Source of the DNA: Prevotella sp.
GTDB lineage: Bacteria > Bacteroidota > Bacteroidia > Bacteroidales > Bacteroidaceae
Assembly: GCA_017470055.1 (NCBI GenBank)
Contig: JAFUFD010000085.1
Location: 1 to 57,002 of the forward strand
Direction: 5' to 3'
Length of the DNA stretch: 57,002 nt
The notes under the pieces were generated by a model. That model had not been told where the DNA came from and ran no database searches. It was given only the letters and a program-made list of their open reading frames with translations. Both the position numbers and the translations under genes were made by a program. Shown piece after piece: positions 1 through 8,028 of the stretch (position 1 is its first letter; each line of letters opens with the position of its first letter).

Positions 1-1
1 C

Positions 2-643
2 AACATCTTCGTAGACTGCGGTAAGAGCGGTCAGGTCATCAAGGGTCTGAACGGTGGTCAGGGGGGCGCTAACCCGACTTGGACGATTAAGGGCAACATC
101 TTCAACTTCGGCGGTGCTGACACAAGTGCAGCCGAGGATACAGGTGACACTACCGAAGGTGAGACGGTTCAGAACAGTATCGCCGGTGTCGTTGCATTCA
201 CCAACGCTGCTGAGGGTGACTTCGGTGGAACCTTCGCTACAACGAGTGACATTGAAAGTGTTACTGCTGGTGACCCACGTTGGACAATCACTGTTGAAAA
301 ACTCGACGTGACAGCCCTCGATGCAACTATTGCTACCGCAGAAGGTCTGCTGGAAGGTAAGGACGCAACCGTTGCAGACTCTCCAGAAAAGGCTCTGAGT
401 GATGCTATTGTCGCTGCTAAGGCTGCTAAGGCTACTGCTACAACTCAGGCTGAGATCGACGCTGCCAATACGGCTCTGCAGAATGCAATTGATGCTTACA
501 ACCTTGCTACCGGTATCAGCACCGTCAACGTGGATGCTGCCGCTGACGACAATGCTCCTATCTACAACCTCGCTGGTCAGCGTGTAGACAAGAACTATAA
601 GGGAATTGTCATTAAGAATGGCAAGAAGTACTTTAACAAGTAA
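2..643 (+). CDS. C-terminal part of a cell-surface protein (DUF5123-like, 5' end outside window)
   Basis: The frame is open from the window edge, so only the last 213 residues are visible. The first ~90 residues (NIFVDCG..., SIAGVVAFTNAAEGDFGGTF, GDPRWTI) resemble the DUF5123 beta-rich domain often encoded beside SusC/SusD pairs of pectin loci. Then comes an Ala-rich helical segment (about 103-165) of FIVAR-like character. The last ~30 residues form the IYNLAGQRV...KGIVIKNGKKYFNK tail common on exported Prevotella proteins, thought to be a C-terminal secretion or anchoring signal. It is likely a surface glycan-binding protein or lyase whose catalytic or binding part lies to the left. The DUF5123 assignment is from pattern memory, not from a search. 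Its 3' end is duplicated twice downstream. Confidence 0.6.
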   Translation, partial: NIFVDCGKSGQVIKGLNGGQGGANPTWTIKGNIFNFGGADTSAAEDTGDTTEGETVQNSIAGVVAFTNAAEGDFGGTFATTSDIESVTAGDPRWTITVEKLDVTALDATIATAEGLLEGKDATVADSPEKALSDAIVAAKAAKATATTQAEIDAANTALQNAIDAYNLATGISTVNVDAAADDNAPIYNLAGQRVDKNYKGIVIKNGKKYFNK

Positions 644-667
644 TTCACCTTAGATATTCTATATCAA

Positions 668-699
668 TCCTCCTCCCCCAAAAAGGGAGGGGGATTTTT
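668..699 (+). terminator. Rho-independent terminator of the surface-protein gene
   Basis: CCTCCTCCC pairs with GGGAGGGGG (nine pairs, one G-U), extended by flanking A-T pairs, with a 7-base loop and followed by ATTTTTA. It lies 24 bases after the stop codon of the surface-protein gene. Confidence 0.8.
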
Positions 700-730
700 A
701 ATGCCTCTATATAAGTTTTCGATGAATTTG

Positions 731-761
731 TTTGCGGTTTCAGAAAATAGTCGTAACTTTG
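731..761 (+). promoter_or_regulatory. Bacteroidetes promoter for the 46-aa/DUF6169 pair
   Basis: TTTG at 731-734, 19 bases, then TAACTTTG at 754-761, matching the Bacteroidetes -33/-7 consensus (TTTG, 19-21 bases, TAnnTTTG). The ATG of the 46-aa gene follows 25 bases later. Confidence 0.75.
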
Positions 762-786
762 CAAAGGATTAACAAAGTATACGGAT

Positions 787-927
787 ATGACAAGAGAAGA
801 GGCAATGGCGAGGTTTATGGCTTCGAAAAGGAAAAAGGAAGAGAGTTTGGCTGCCTTAAAGAAAAAGGTCGCTTCTGCTTATGAGAATCAAACGGGACTA
901 AAGGCAAAATACATCGCTACATTATGA
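787..927 (+). CDS. 46-aa basic small protein
   Basis: The frame encodes 46 residues starting MTREEAMARFMASKRKK and ending KAKYIATL. It is rich in Lys, Arg, Glu and Ala and is predicted to be one or two amphipathic helices. It is supported by a consensus promoter 25 bases upstream and by an ATGA stop/start overlap with the next gene, which indicates translational coupling. I do not recognise a family. Its position before a DUF6169 gene suggests a dedicated partner, for example an antitoxin or chaperone, but nothing in the sequence proves that. Confidence 0.6.
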   Translation: MTREEAMARFMASKRKKEESLAALKKKVASAYENQTGLKAKYIATL

Positions 928-1424
928 ATTGTCTATCTGCTAACTTAATAAATCAACAATCACCTTACAAAGTTAAAATAATAGAAGGGAGTATAGAATT
1001 CTATACGGATTATGGTGTTCATTATGGAGTGGAATTTGTTGAGGATGATGCCTTACTAAGTAGAGAGGCCTATCATCTTAACATTGTTAATGCCAACCAT
1101 AGAAAATCCCCTAATGACCCGAAAGTAAAAGATACCATAATATGTATCGTTGACGAGTTCTTCAAACAAAACAATACCACCCTGTTGTATATTTGTGATA
1201 CTGGCGATAATAAACAGTCAATGAGAAGTCGTTTGTTTGAACGATGGTTTGAAACATATGAAGGAAAATGGAGTTTTACGTTTCTTTCCTCTTCACTGTT
1301 GGATGAAGACAATAATGTCAATTATGCAGCCATTATTCTAAGAAATGACAATCCATATCTGAAAGAAATTGTTGACGAATTTTTAGAGACAATTCAACTA
1401 TTAGGCAATAAACCTACCACTTAA
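924..1424 (+). CDS. DUF6169 family protein
   Basis: This 166-residue soluble protein has no signal peptide. The central motif (VDEFFK about residue 76, LLYICDTGDNKQSMRSRLFERW about 90-110) is the pattern I associate with DUF6169, a Bacteroidetes family of unknown role in which an ICD..D.RQ..R...F..WF core is conserved. The start codon overlaps the stop of the 46-aa gene (ATGA). The gene sits in a cassette-like slot between the surface-protein gene and a copy of that gene's 3' tail, so horizontal acquisition or exchange is likely. A toxin or defence role is possible but unproven. Confidence 0.6.
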   Translation: MNCLSANLINQQSPYKVKIIEGSIEFYTDYGVHYGVEFVEDDALLSREAYHLNIVNANHRKSPNDPKVKDTIICIVDEFFKQNNTTLLYICDTGDNKQSMRSRLFERWFETYEGKWSFTFLSSSLLDEDNNVNYAAIILRNDNPYLKEIVDEFLETIQLLGNKPTT

Positions 1425-1437
1425 TTCCATCAGTGAA

Positions 1438-1594
1438 GGTAGACACAAGAACTATAAGGGAATTGTCATCAAGCCATCGACGAAGTCGCTTTGACCTTGT
1501 GTCAAAGAACAGGGCAAGAAGTACTTTAACAAGTAATTCACCTTATTAATAATAAAGGAGTGGCGACGGCTATAAGGCTGTCGCCACTTTTTTT
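1438..1594 (+). repeat. Copy 2 of surface-gene 3' tail plus terminator
   Basis: Bases 1438-1473 and 1513-1545 repeat the end of the surface-protein gene (582-652), separated by a 39-base insert carrying the inverted repeat CTTTGAC/GTCAAAG (1489-1507, 5-base loop). The unit ends in a strong terminator at 1559-1594: a 12-bp stem AGTGGCGACGGC/GCTGTCGCCACT (one G-U), 6-base loop, and a T run. A near-identical unit lies at 2356-2517. The tail copy has no open gene in front of it here. Confidence 0.85.
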
Positions 1595-1602
1595 ATGATT
1601 TG

Positions 1603-1634
1603 TTTGGAGGTTATCAAAAGAATGTCTATCTTTG
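1603..1634 (+). promoter_or_regulatory. Bacteroidetes promoter for hepT-mntA
   Basis: TTTG at 1603-1606, a 20-base spacer and TATCTTTG at 1627-1634. The HEPN start codon lies 20 bases downstream of the -7 box, directly after the previous terminator. Confidence 0.75.
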
Positions 1635-1654
1635 CAATGTGAAATGTATTTGAT

Positions 1655-2047
1655 ATGGCAAGAAAAGATGTCGTAAAGAAATGGCTCGATATAGTTGAGC
1701 AAGACTTAAAGGTAGCAGAATTGAATCATAATCATGGCTATTGGCTTTATGCTGCATTCTTATGTCATCAGGCTTTAGAAAAGACTTTAAAGGCATATTG
1801 GGTGGCAACACATGATGATGACCCTCCTTTCACACATAGCCATACAAGACTTCTAAATGGTTGCGGCTTGATTGATAGCCTTTCCGACGAGCAGTTGCGT
1901 TTTATAACTCTTATCGAACCAATGTATATTGAGGCTCGATATCCAGAACAAAAGTTGGATGCAGCAAAGATGTTGAATAAAGAGGCTAGCCGATATATTC
2001 TTAATAAAACAAACGAACTTATACAATGGATAGAACAAAAACTCTGA
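1655..2047 (+). CDS. hepT: HEPN-domain protein (COG2250 type, HepT-like toxin)
   Basis: 130 residues forming an all-helical HEPN domain: KKWLDIVEQDLKVAE at 8-22, FLCHQALEKTLKAY at 35-48, the THSHTRLL turn at 59-66, and the EARYPEQ motif near 93-99, all typical of COG2250. HEPN proteins are commonly RNases or AMPylation targets paired with MNT nucleotidyltransferases. I cannot find the Rx4-6H catalytic motif of RNase-active HEPN toxins, so RNase activity is doubtful. The gene overlaps mntA by 22 bases, which supports a toxin-antitoxin or regulatory pair. Confidence 0.8.
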   Translation: MARKDVVKKWLDIVEQDLKVAELNHNHGYWLYAAFLCHQALEKTLKAYWVATHDDDPPFTHSHTRLLNGCGLIDSLSDEQLRFITLIEPMYIEARYPEQKLDAAKMLNKEASRYILNKTNELIQWIEQKL

Positions 2048-2346
2048 CTTTTGACGATGCACTTGCTATAGTGAAAACCTATAAACAAGTGATAAAGGCG
2101 CGTTATCATAATGAGCCTAAGGTTATTATGTATGGTTCGTATGCAAAAGGTAAGGCTAATCCTGATAGCGATATTGATGTTGCAGTCATTGTTTCGTCTG
2201 ACGAAATTGTGAATAGATGGGAACAATGGGCTGATTTATGGGCTGATATTCGTAAGGTAAGCGTATTGATAGAACCAGTATTGCTTGAGGAGGAAGAAGA
2301 TTCAATGCTCTATCGGGAGGTTATTCGTACAGGGGTTGCTGCATAA
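2026..2346 (+). CDS. mntA: MNT-type nucleotidyltransferase (MntA-like antitoxin)
   Basis: 106 residues of the minimal nucleotidyltransferase fold. The active-site signature GSx10DxD is intact (GSYAKGKANPDSDID, about residues 37-51), giving the metal-binding Asp pair. In characterised HepT-MntA modules this enzyme AMPylates and silences its HEPN partner. The start inside the end of hepT (22-base overlap) makes co-translation likely. A third carboxylate is expected in the IEPVLLEEEE segment near residue 85. The gene is followed within 10 bases by the second copy of the surface-gene tail. Confidence 0.85.
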   Translation: MDRTKTLTFDDALAIVKTYKQVIKARYHNEPKVIMYGSYAKGKANPDSDIDVAVIVSSDEIVNRWEQWADLWADIRKVSVLIEPVLLEEEEDSMLYREVIRTGVAA

Positions 2347-2355
2347 CCAGAGCAG

Positions 2356-2517
2356 TCAGTGTGTAGATAAGAACTATAAGGGTATCGTCATCAAGTCATC
2401 GACGAAGTCGCTTTGACCTCGTGTCAAAGAACAGGACAAGAAGTACTTTAACAAGTATTCACCTTAATTAATAATAAAGGAGTGGCGACGGCTATAAGGC
2501 TGTCGCCACTCTTTTTT
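2356..2517 (+). repeat. Copy 3 of surface-gene 3' tail plus terminator
   Basis: Same arrangement as the unit at 1438-1594: tail sequence (VDKNYKGIVIK codons at 2362-2394), the same insert with inverted repeat CTTTGAC/GTCAAAG (2411-2429), the remainder of the tail (GACAAGAAGTACTTTAAC), then the terminator at 2481-2517 with the same 12-bp stem and a CTTTTTT run. The in-frame TGA inside the insert stops the tail reading frame. Confidence 0.85.
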
Positions 2518-2526
2518 CCTCTTTTT

Positions 2527-2558
2527 CTTGGCAGTTACAGAATAAATGAGTATTTTTG
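2527..2558 (+). promoter_or_regulatory. Promoter of the first RG-II operon
   Basis: CTTG at 2527-2530 (one mismatch to TTTG), 20 bases, and TATTTTTG at 2551-2558. The operon's first ATG is at 2585. No other good promoter match was noticed before 18262, so the six enzyme genes are probably one transcript. Confidence 0.6.
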
Positions 2559-2584
2559 TGCCAAAGAAATAACTACTTAAGACT

Positions 2585-5500
2585 ATGAACAAACGAAAAC
2601 TGCTGTATTTTGTCTGGGCATGGTGTCTGACGCTTTCCGTGGAGGCGAAAGATATCTACGTGTCCTCTTCTTTCCATGAGCCCGCTACCGAGGGACTGCG
2701 CTTCATCTATAGTTATGATGGGGTGAGGTGGGACTCCATACAAGGGGTGTTCCTGCGTCCTGAGGTGGGAGCGCAAAAGGTGATGCGTGACCCAAGTATC
2801 GTGAAAGGACCTGACGGCACGTTCCATCTGGTGTGGACCAGTTCCTGGCGTGGTGACCGTGGCTTCGGCTATAGTTCATCGAAAGACCTGATCCACTGGA
2901 CGAAGCAGCGGTTTATCTCCACAGGGATGGACGAGATGACGGTGAACACCTGGGCACCTGAACTGTTCTATGACGACGTGAAGAAGCAGTTCCTCATCAT
3001 CTGGGCTTCGTGTGTACCAGGGAAGTTCCCTGACTATCAGGAGGACCCTAAGAACAACCACCGCCTGTATTATATGACCACCCGTGACTTCAAGACGTTC
3101 TCGAAGGCACAACTCTTCTACGACCCAGACTTCAGTGCTATTGACGCAACACTGGTAAAGCGGGGGAAGGATGACTACGTAATGGTGGTGAAGGACAACT
3201 CCCGCCCCATGCGGAATATCAAGGTGGCGTTCAGCAAGTCGCCCTACGGTCCGTGGAGCAGTGCCTCTGCGCCCTTCACGGAGTCGTTTACGGAAGGTCC
3301 CTCAACGGCAAAGGTAGGTGACTGGTGGTATATCTACTACGACAGTTACCGCTATAAGATATACGGTGCCCATCGCACCAAGGACTTCAAGACCTTCCAA
3401 GACCAGACGGGCGCCGTCAGTTTCCCTGTAGGGCATAAGCACGGTACCGTGTTCTTTGCCGATGAGCAACTGGTGGAGGGACTCATCAAATACAACCGTG
3501 ATGTGGTGCACTATAGCGGTACGACCATCGCACGTCCAGAACGTCATGACGGAGGTCTGAAACCCGTTGTCGGCGTGCATACCGTCCAGACCATGCGAGG
3601 GGAGAAGCCGTGGACCTACAACCATCAGCCGATGCTTGCCTATTGGAACGGTAAGTTCTATATGCACTACCTGACCGACCCCCGTCATGAGCATGAGGCA
3701 CCCGGTAAGACAATGCTGCAGACCTCCGAGGACGGCTATACATGGACAGACCCCGTGGAACTGTTTCCTGAGTATGACGTACCAGAGGGCTGGACGAAAG
3801 AGGATAGGGACTTCCCGCCCGCCCACCATCTCAAGGCGGTGATGCACCAAAGGATGGGGTGGTACGAGTACAGGCAAAGCGGGCGATTGCTTGCTGTTGC
3901 CAACTATGGCATCTGCCTGACCATTAAGGACGACCCCAATGACGGTAATGGTATCGGTCGTGTGGTCCGTGAGATCAAGAAAGACGGTTCTTTCGGTCCC
4001 ATCTACTTTATCTACTACAACCACGGCTTCAGTGAGAAGAACACCGACTTCCCCTATTATAAGAGGAGTAAGGACAAAGGCTTTGTCACCGCTGTCGACG
4101 CCATGCTTGCCGACCCTATGCAACGGATGCAGTGGGTGGAGGAGGCTGACCGCAACGACCCGCTTATTCCCCTGAACAAGCCGTATAAGGCATTCAGCGG
4201 CTATACCCTGCCTGACGGCAGGAAGGTTGCCTTGTGGAAACATGCCGTCACGAGCCTGTCGGCTGACGGAGGGAATACGTGGCGACTGGTCGATGTAAAC
4301 GGGAAGTTAGGCTGTGACCGTGCCCCTGGCTTCGTCAACTCCAATGCGAAGATATGGGGACAGCGGTTATCGGACGGAACCTATGCCACTGTCTATAACC
4401 CTGCGGAATACCGCTGGCCTCTCGCCGTCTCACTCAGTCAGGACGGACTGGAGTATAACACGCTGTCGCTCATCCATGGTGAGGTGACACCTCTGCGTCA
4501 TGGTGGACAGTATAAGAGTTATGGTCCGCAATATGTCCGTGGCATCGAGAATAACGAAATGGCTAACAGCCACCTCCCCAACGACCTCTGGGTCACTTAC
4601 TCCAATAACAAGGAGGATATGTGGGTGAGCCGCATTCCTGTCCCAGTCAGACTGGAGGCAACCCGTCATGCGGTACCCTTTGGACAGGGAGTGAGGTTGG
4701 CAGACCTTACCGACTGGAACATCTATTCACCGCAGTGGGCTCCTGTGTCCCTGCAAGGGGAGTGGTTGCAGTTGAGCGACTGTGATCCTTACGACTATGC
4801 GAAGGTGGAGCGACTGATTCCCAATACCAAGGAACTGGAGGTGGAGTTTGACCTGAAGACCGCACAGAACACCCATGGTGAACTGGATGTGGAGTTTCTG
4901 GATGACGGTGGTAATGTCTGCTCCCGTATCGTGGTTGACTCCACAGGAGCCATCCGTGTGAAGGGTGGTGCCAGATATGGCACTCTTTTAAGACACTATG
5001 AGGCGGGTCAGGTCTATCATATCAAGACCGTGCTGTCCGCTTCCTTGTATCGTGCCGTGTATTACCTGAATGGCAAGAAAGCGTGTGAGCGACAGTTCGA
5101 CACCCCTGTGGAGAGCATCAGCCGTATCGTGTTCCGTACGGGGATGCCCTTTGACAAGCCCGACATCAATACTCCTGCCGATCAGGACTTCGATATGCCC
5201 CGTGCCGACGAGAGCGACCCAACAGCATCCTTCGGTATCGCGAATATCACCAGTCGTCCTGTAGACGGTCGTGTCACCGCCGTCCTCGATTATGATGACT
5301 ATGCCCATTATGCCGACCACTTCAACACCATGGAGGATGAGAATATCGTCACCACCATCCCCAATGCGCAGTCGTCGGAATGGATGCGTCGGAATATCCC
5401 GCTGTTCGACTGTCCGCAGGAGAACTTCCAAGAGATGTATTACTATCGCTGGTGGACCTTGCGCAAGCATATCAAACGGACTCCTGTGGGCTATGGCATG

Positions 5501-6739
5501 ACGGAGTTCTTGGTGCAACGCTCGTATGCTGACCGCTATAACCTCATTGCCTGTGCCATCGGTCATCATGTGATGGAGAGCCGTTGGCTGAGGGATACTA
5601 CCTATCTGCACCAGATACTCCGTACTTGGTACTATGGCAATGACGGTAAGGCGATGACGAAGATGAACAAGTTCTCGTCGTGGAATCCCGCTGCCATTTT
5701 GGAGATGTGGAAGGTACAAGGCGATACGACCTTCATGTTGGGACTGAAGCCACGGTTGGAGGAGGAGTATGCCCGTTGGGAGCATACCAACCGACTGGCG
5801 AACGGTCTTTATTGGCAGGGTGACGTGCAGGACGGTATGGAGGAGAGTATCAGTGGAGGACGCAGGAAGCAATATGCGCGTCCTACCATCAATAGTTATA
5901 TGTATGGTAATGCCAAGGCACTTGCTGTGATGAACCGTATGACGGGAGAGGCGACCAAGGCGGCAGACTATGAGTTGAAGGCTGACACGCTGAAGAATCT
6001 CATAGAGACCAAGTTATGGAATGAGGAACAGCAGTTCTTCGAGACTCATCGGGGTGACTCCTCCGCCAATGTCCGTGAGGCGATTGGCTATATTCCTTGG
6101 TATTTCAATATGCCAGAAAGTGGCTCGAAATACGAGATCGCTTGGCAACAACTAACTGACGAGAAAGGTTTCTCGGCACCCTATGGACTGACCACGGCGG
6201 AACGCCGCCATCCCCTGTTCCGTAGTCATGGTTTCGGCAAGTGTGAGTGGGACGGTGCCATCTGGCCCTTTGCCACAGCACAGACATTGACGGCACTTGC
6301 CAATTATCTGAATGAGGGTCATGGGTTGAATGGACTGGATGGAGTGTTCTTCCGTCAGATGGAACTCTATGTGGAGTCGCAGCATCATCGTGGGCGACCC
6401 TATATCGGTGAGTATCTTGACGAGACGAATGGCGCTTGGCTGATGGGTGACCGTGAGCGTAGCCGCTACTATAACCACTCGACCTTCAACGACCTGATGA
6501 TTACAGGTGTTTGCGGACTCCGTCCTCAGGAGGATGGGAGCATCGTGGTGAATCCCCTCGTACCGCAAGACAAATGGGGCTATTTCTGTCTGGACGGTGT
6601 CAGTTACCGTAGGCATATCCTCACCATTCTCTGGGATAAGGACGGACAACGCTATCACCAGGGAACAGGACTGACTTTGATGGTTGATGGTGAGGTAGTC
6701 GCAAATCGTAAAGACATTGGTAAACTGGAATATAAATGA
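2585..6739 (+). CDS. GH43-GH143-GH142 multidomain RG-II glycosidase
   Basis: 1384 residues with a signal peptide (1-21), so periplasmic. Residues 22-305 form a GH43 propeller with its triad visible: Asp69 (RDPSI), Asp187 (SAIDATL) and Glu237 (FTEGPS). Residues 306-690 are a sialidase-like region with Asp-box motifs (TSEDGYTWTDP near 380; SADGGNTW near 560). A jelly-roll segment follows (700-895), then an (alpha/alpha)6 barrel (915-1330; MYYYRWWTLRKH at 951). The last three parts match the B. thetaiotaomicron BT1020 plan: GH143 (DHA hydrolase) plus GH142 (beta-L-arabinofuranosidase), which clear RG-II chain D. The GH43 part resembles the separate neighbour BT1021, so this looks like a fusion of the two. 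Family numbers rest on memory of architecture and context. It overlaps the next gene by ATGA. Confidence 0.75.
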   Translation: MNKRKLLYFVWAWCLTLSVEAKDIYVSSSFHEPATEGLRFIYSYDGVRWDSIQGVFLRPEVGAQKVMRDPSIVKGPDGTFHLVWTSSWRGDRGFGYSSSKDLIHWTKQRFISTGMDEMTVNTWAPELFYDDVKKQFLIIWASCVPGKFPDYQEDPKNNHRLYYMTTRDFKTFSKAQLFYDPDFSAIDATLVKRGKDDYVMVVKDNSRPMRNIKVAFSKSPYGPWSSASAPFTESFTEGPSTAKVGDWWYIYYDSYRYKIYGAHRTKDFKTFQDQTGAVSFPVGHKHGTVFFADEQLVEGLIKYNRDVVHYSGTTIARPERHDGGLKPVVGVHTVQTMRGEKPWTYNHQPMLAYWNGKFYMHYLTDPRHEHEAPGKTMLQTSEDGYTWTDPVELFPEYDVPEGWTKEDRDFPPAHHLKAVMHQRMGWYEYRQSGRLLAVANYGICLTIKDDPNDGNGIGRVVREIKKDGSFGPIYFIYYNHGFSEKNTDFPYYKRSKDKGFVTAVDAMLADPMQRMQWVEEADRNDPLIPLNKPYKAFSGYTLPDGRKVALWKHAVTSLSADGGNTWRLVDVNGKLGCDRAPGFVNSNAKIWGQRLSDGTYATVYNPAEYRWPLAVSLSQDGLEYNTLSLIHGEVTPLRHGGQYKSYGPQYVRGIENNEMANSHLPNDLWVTYSNNKEDMWVSRIPVPVRLEATRHAVPFGQGVRLADLTDWNIYSPQWAPVSLQGEWLQLSDCDPYDYAKVERLIPNTKELEVEFDLKTAQNTHGELDVEFLDDGGNVCSRIVVDSTGAIRVKGGARYGTLLRHYEAGQVYHIKTVLSASLYRAVYYLNGKKACERQFDTPVESISRIVFRTGMPFDKPDINTPADQDFDMPRADESDPTASFGIANITSRPVDGRVTAVLDYDDYAHYADHFNTMEDENIVTTIPNAQSSEWMRRNIPLFDCPQENFQEMYYYRWWTLRKHIKRTPVGYGMTEFLVQRSYADRYNLIACAIGHHVMESRWLRDTTYLHQILRTWYYGNDGKAMTKMNKFSSWNPAAILEMWKVQGDTTFMLGLKPRLEEEYARWEHTNRLANGLYWQGDVQDGMEESISGGRRKQYARPTINSYMYGNAKALAVMNRMTGEATKAADYELKADTLKNLIETKLWNEEQQFFETHRGDSSANVREAIGYIPWYFNMPESGSKYEIAWQQLTDEKGFSAPYGLTTAERRHPLFRSHGFGKCEWDGAIWPFATAQTLTALANYLNEGHGLNGLDGVFFRQMELYVESQHHRGRPYIGEYLDETNGAWLMGDRERSRYYNHSTFNDLMITGVCGLRPQEDGSIVVNPLVPQDKWGYFCLDGVSYRRHILTILWDKDGQRYHQGTGLTLMVDGEVVANRKDIGKLEYK

Positions 6740-8028
6740 GAAAGATATTGATGACAATGATGACCCTCCTTGCCATGGAGGCATCATCACAAAGTTATGA
6801 GACCCAGTTCTGTCGTCCTGTGAGTGACGTGATGCAGGACGTGGCAAGGCGTTTTGACGTGCGGTTTAAGTTTGATGCGAATGTCGATACGGCAGGAGTT
6901 ACCCTGACCTATGCCGACTTCCGCATCCGTCCCTATAGCATCGAGCAGACCCTCGATAACATCTGCAAGCACTTCGACTGGAACTGGTGGAAGCAGTCGG
7001 GCAACCTCTATAAGATCAAACGCTATGAGTATCCCCGTCGCCATGAGGATGAGGGACGGCAGATGCTGGACTACCTCTCCACCTTATATAATAATAGGGA
7101 GCAGTGGGAGGCTCGGCGTGACAGTCTTCGCAAGGAGGTGCGCCAGCGCTTGGAGTTGGATGCTTTCCTTGACTCCTGTACCCTCAAGCCCTTACTCTCC
7201 AAAGTCCGTAAGCACGATGGCTATACCACCCAGAACATCTGTATCGAACTGACCCCCGGTCAGCATCTTTTCGGTACTATCTATGCCTCGACGAAGAAAG
7301 GAAAGCATGCGTTGATCGTCTGTCCTGACGGTCACTGGCCCTTGCGCTATCGTAAGGATGAGCAACAACGGTTGGGGACACTCGCACGGATGGGTGCCGT
7401 CTGTGTGGACTTCGACCTGTATGGCTGGGGAGAGTCAGAGAAAGAGGTGGGCGCAGAAGCACACCATACCAGTCGTGCCCATGTCTATCAGGCAGCCTGT
7501 GGCTATGTGTTGTTGGACTATATGCTCAAGAACCGAAAGGATATCGATACGGAGCGTGTTGGGGTGATGGGCGGCTCTGGTGGTGGTACGCATACCGTCC
7601 TCTTGTCATTGCTTGACGAGCGGGTAACGGCATCGGCTCCCGTCGTACACCTTGCCTCGCATTTCGACGGTGGCTGTCCCTGTGAGAGCGGTAAGCCCGT
7701 ACAACTTGCGGCAGGCGGTACCTGTGAGCCTGAATTGGCGGCTGTCATGGCTCCCAAGCCGATGCTCATCGTCAGTGACGGTGGTGACTGGACCAGCAGT
7801 GTGCCGACATTGGAGTTCCCCTACCTGCAGCGTGTCTATGGTTTTTACGGAGCAAAGGATATGGTACGTAATGTCCATCTGCCTAAAGAGCGTCATGACT
7901 TCGGAAAGAACAAACGACAGGCGGTCTATGACTTCTTCATTGATGTGTTCCACCTTGACCGTGCGATGCTGGATGAGAGTAAGATAGAGATAGAACCAGA
8001 CGAACAACTTAAATCACTATACAAATGA
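6736..8028 (+). CDS. CE19-type pectin methylesterase (BT1017-like) with STN-like N-terminus
   Basis: 430 residues with a signal peptide (1-19). Residues 20-97 look like an STN/DUF4974-type beta-alpha-beta domain ([15 protein letters not shown], then [10 protein letters not shown]). Residues 160-410 are an alpha/beta hydrolase: nucleophile Ser281 in GVMGGSGGG, acidic residue Asp348 or Asp351, and His387 (KERHDFG). RG-II backbone methylesterase BT1017, founder of CE19, is the best match by context, removing methyl from galacturonate and releasing methanol. An acetyl xylan esterase-like role is the alternative. It starts inside the stop of the GH142 fusion (ATGA) and ends the same way against GH95. 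Confidence 0.7.
   Translation: MRKILMTMMTLLAMEASSQSYETQFCRPVSDVMQDVARRFDVRFKFDANVDTAGVTLTYADFRIRPYSIEQTLDNICKHFDWNWWKQSGNLYKIKRYEYPRRHEDEGRQMLDYLSTLYNNREQWEARRDSLRKEVRQRLELDAFLDSCTLKPLLSKVRKHDGYTTQNICIELTPGQHLFGTIYASTKKGKHALIVCPDGHWPLRYRKDEQQRLGTLARMGAVCVDFDLYGWGESEKEVGAEAHHTSRAHVYQAACGYVLLDYMLKNRKDIDTERVGVMGGSGGGTHTVLLSLLDERVTASAPVVHLASHFDGGCPCESGKPVQLAAGGTCEPELAAVMAPKPMLIVSDGGDWTSSVPTLEFPYLQRVYGFYGAKDMVRNVHLPKERHDFGKNKRQAVYDFFIDVFHLDRAMLDESKIEIEPDEQLKSLYK

Noticed and set aside
2356-2460. A small gene encoding VDKNYKGIVIK...
   Set aside because: It is a copy of the surface-gene tail without a start codon or ribosome site, and it is stopped by TGA in the insert.
3302-4243. A 313-codon minus-strand frame inside the GH43-GH143-GH142 gene
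   Set aside because: It is an antisense shadow of a well-supported glycosidase gene, with low-complexity content and no recognisable motif.
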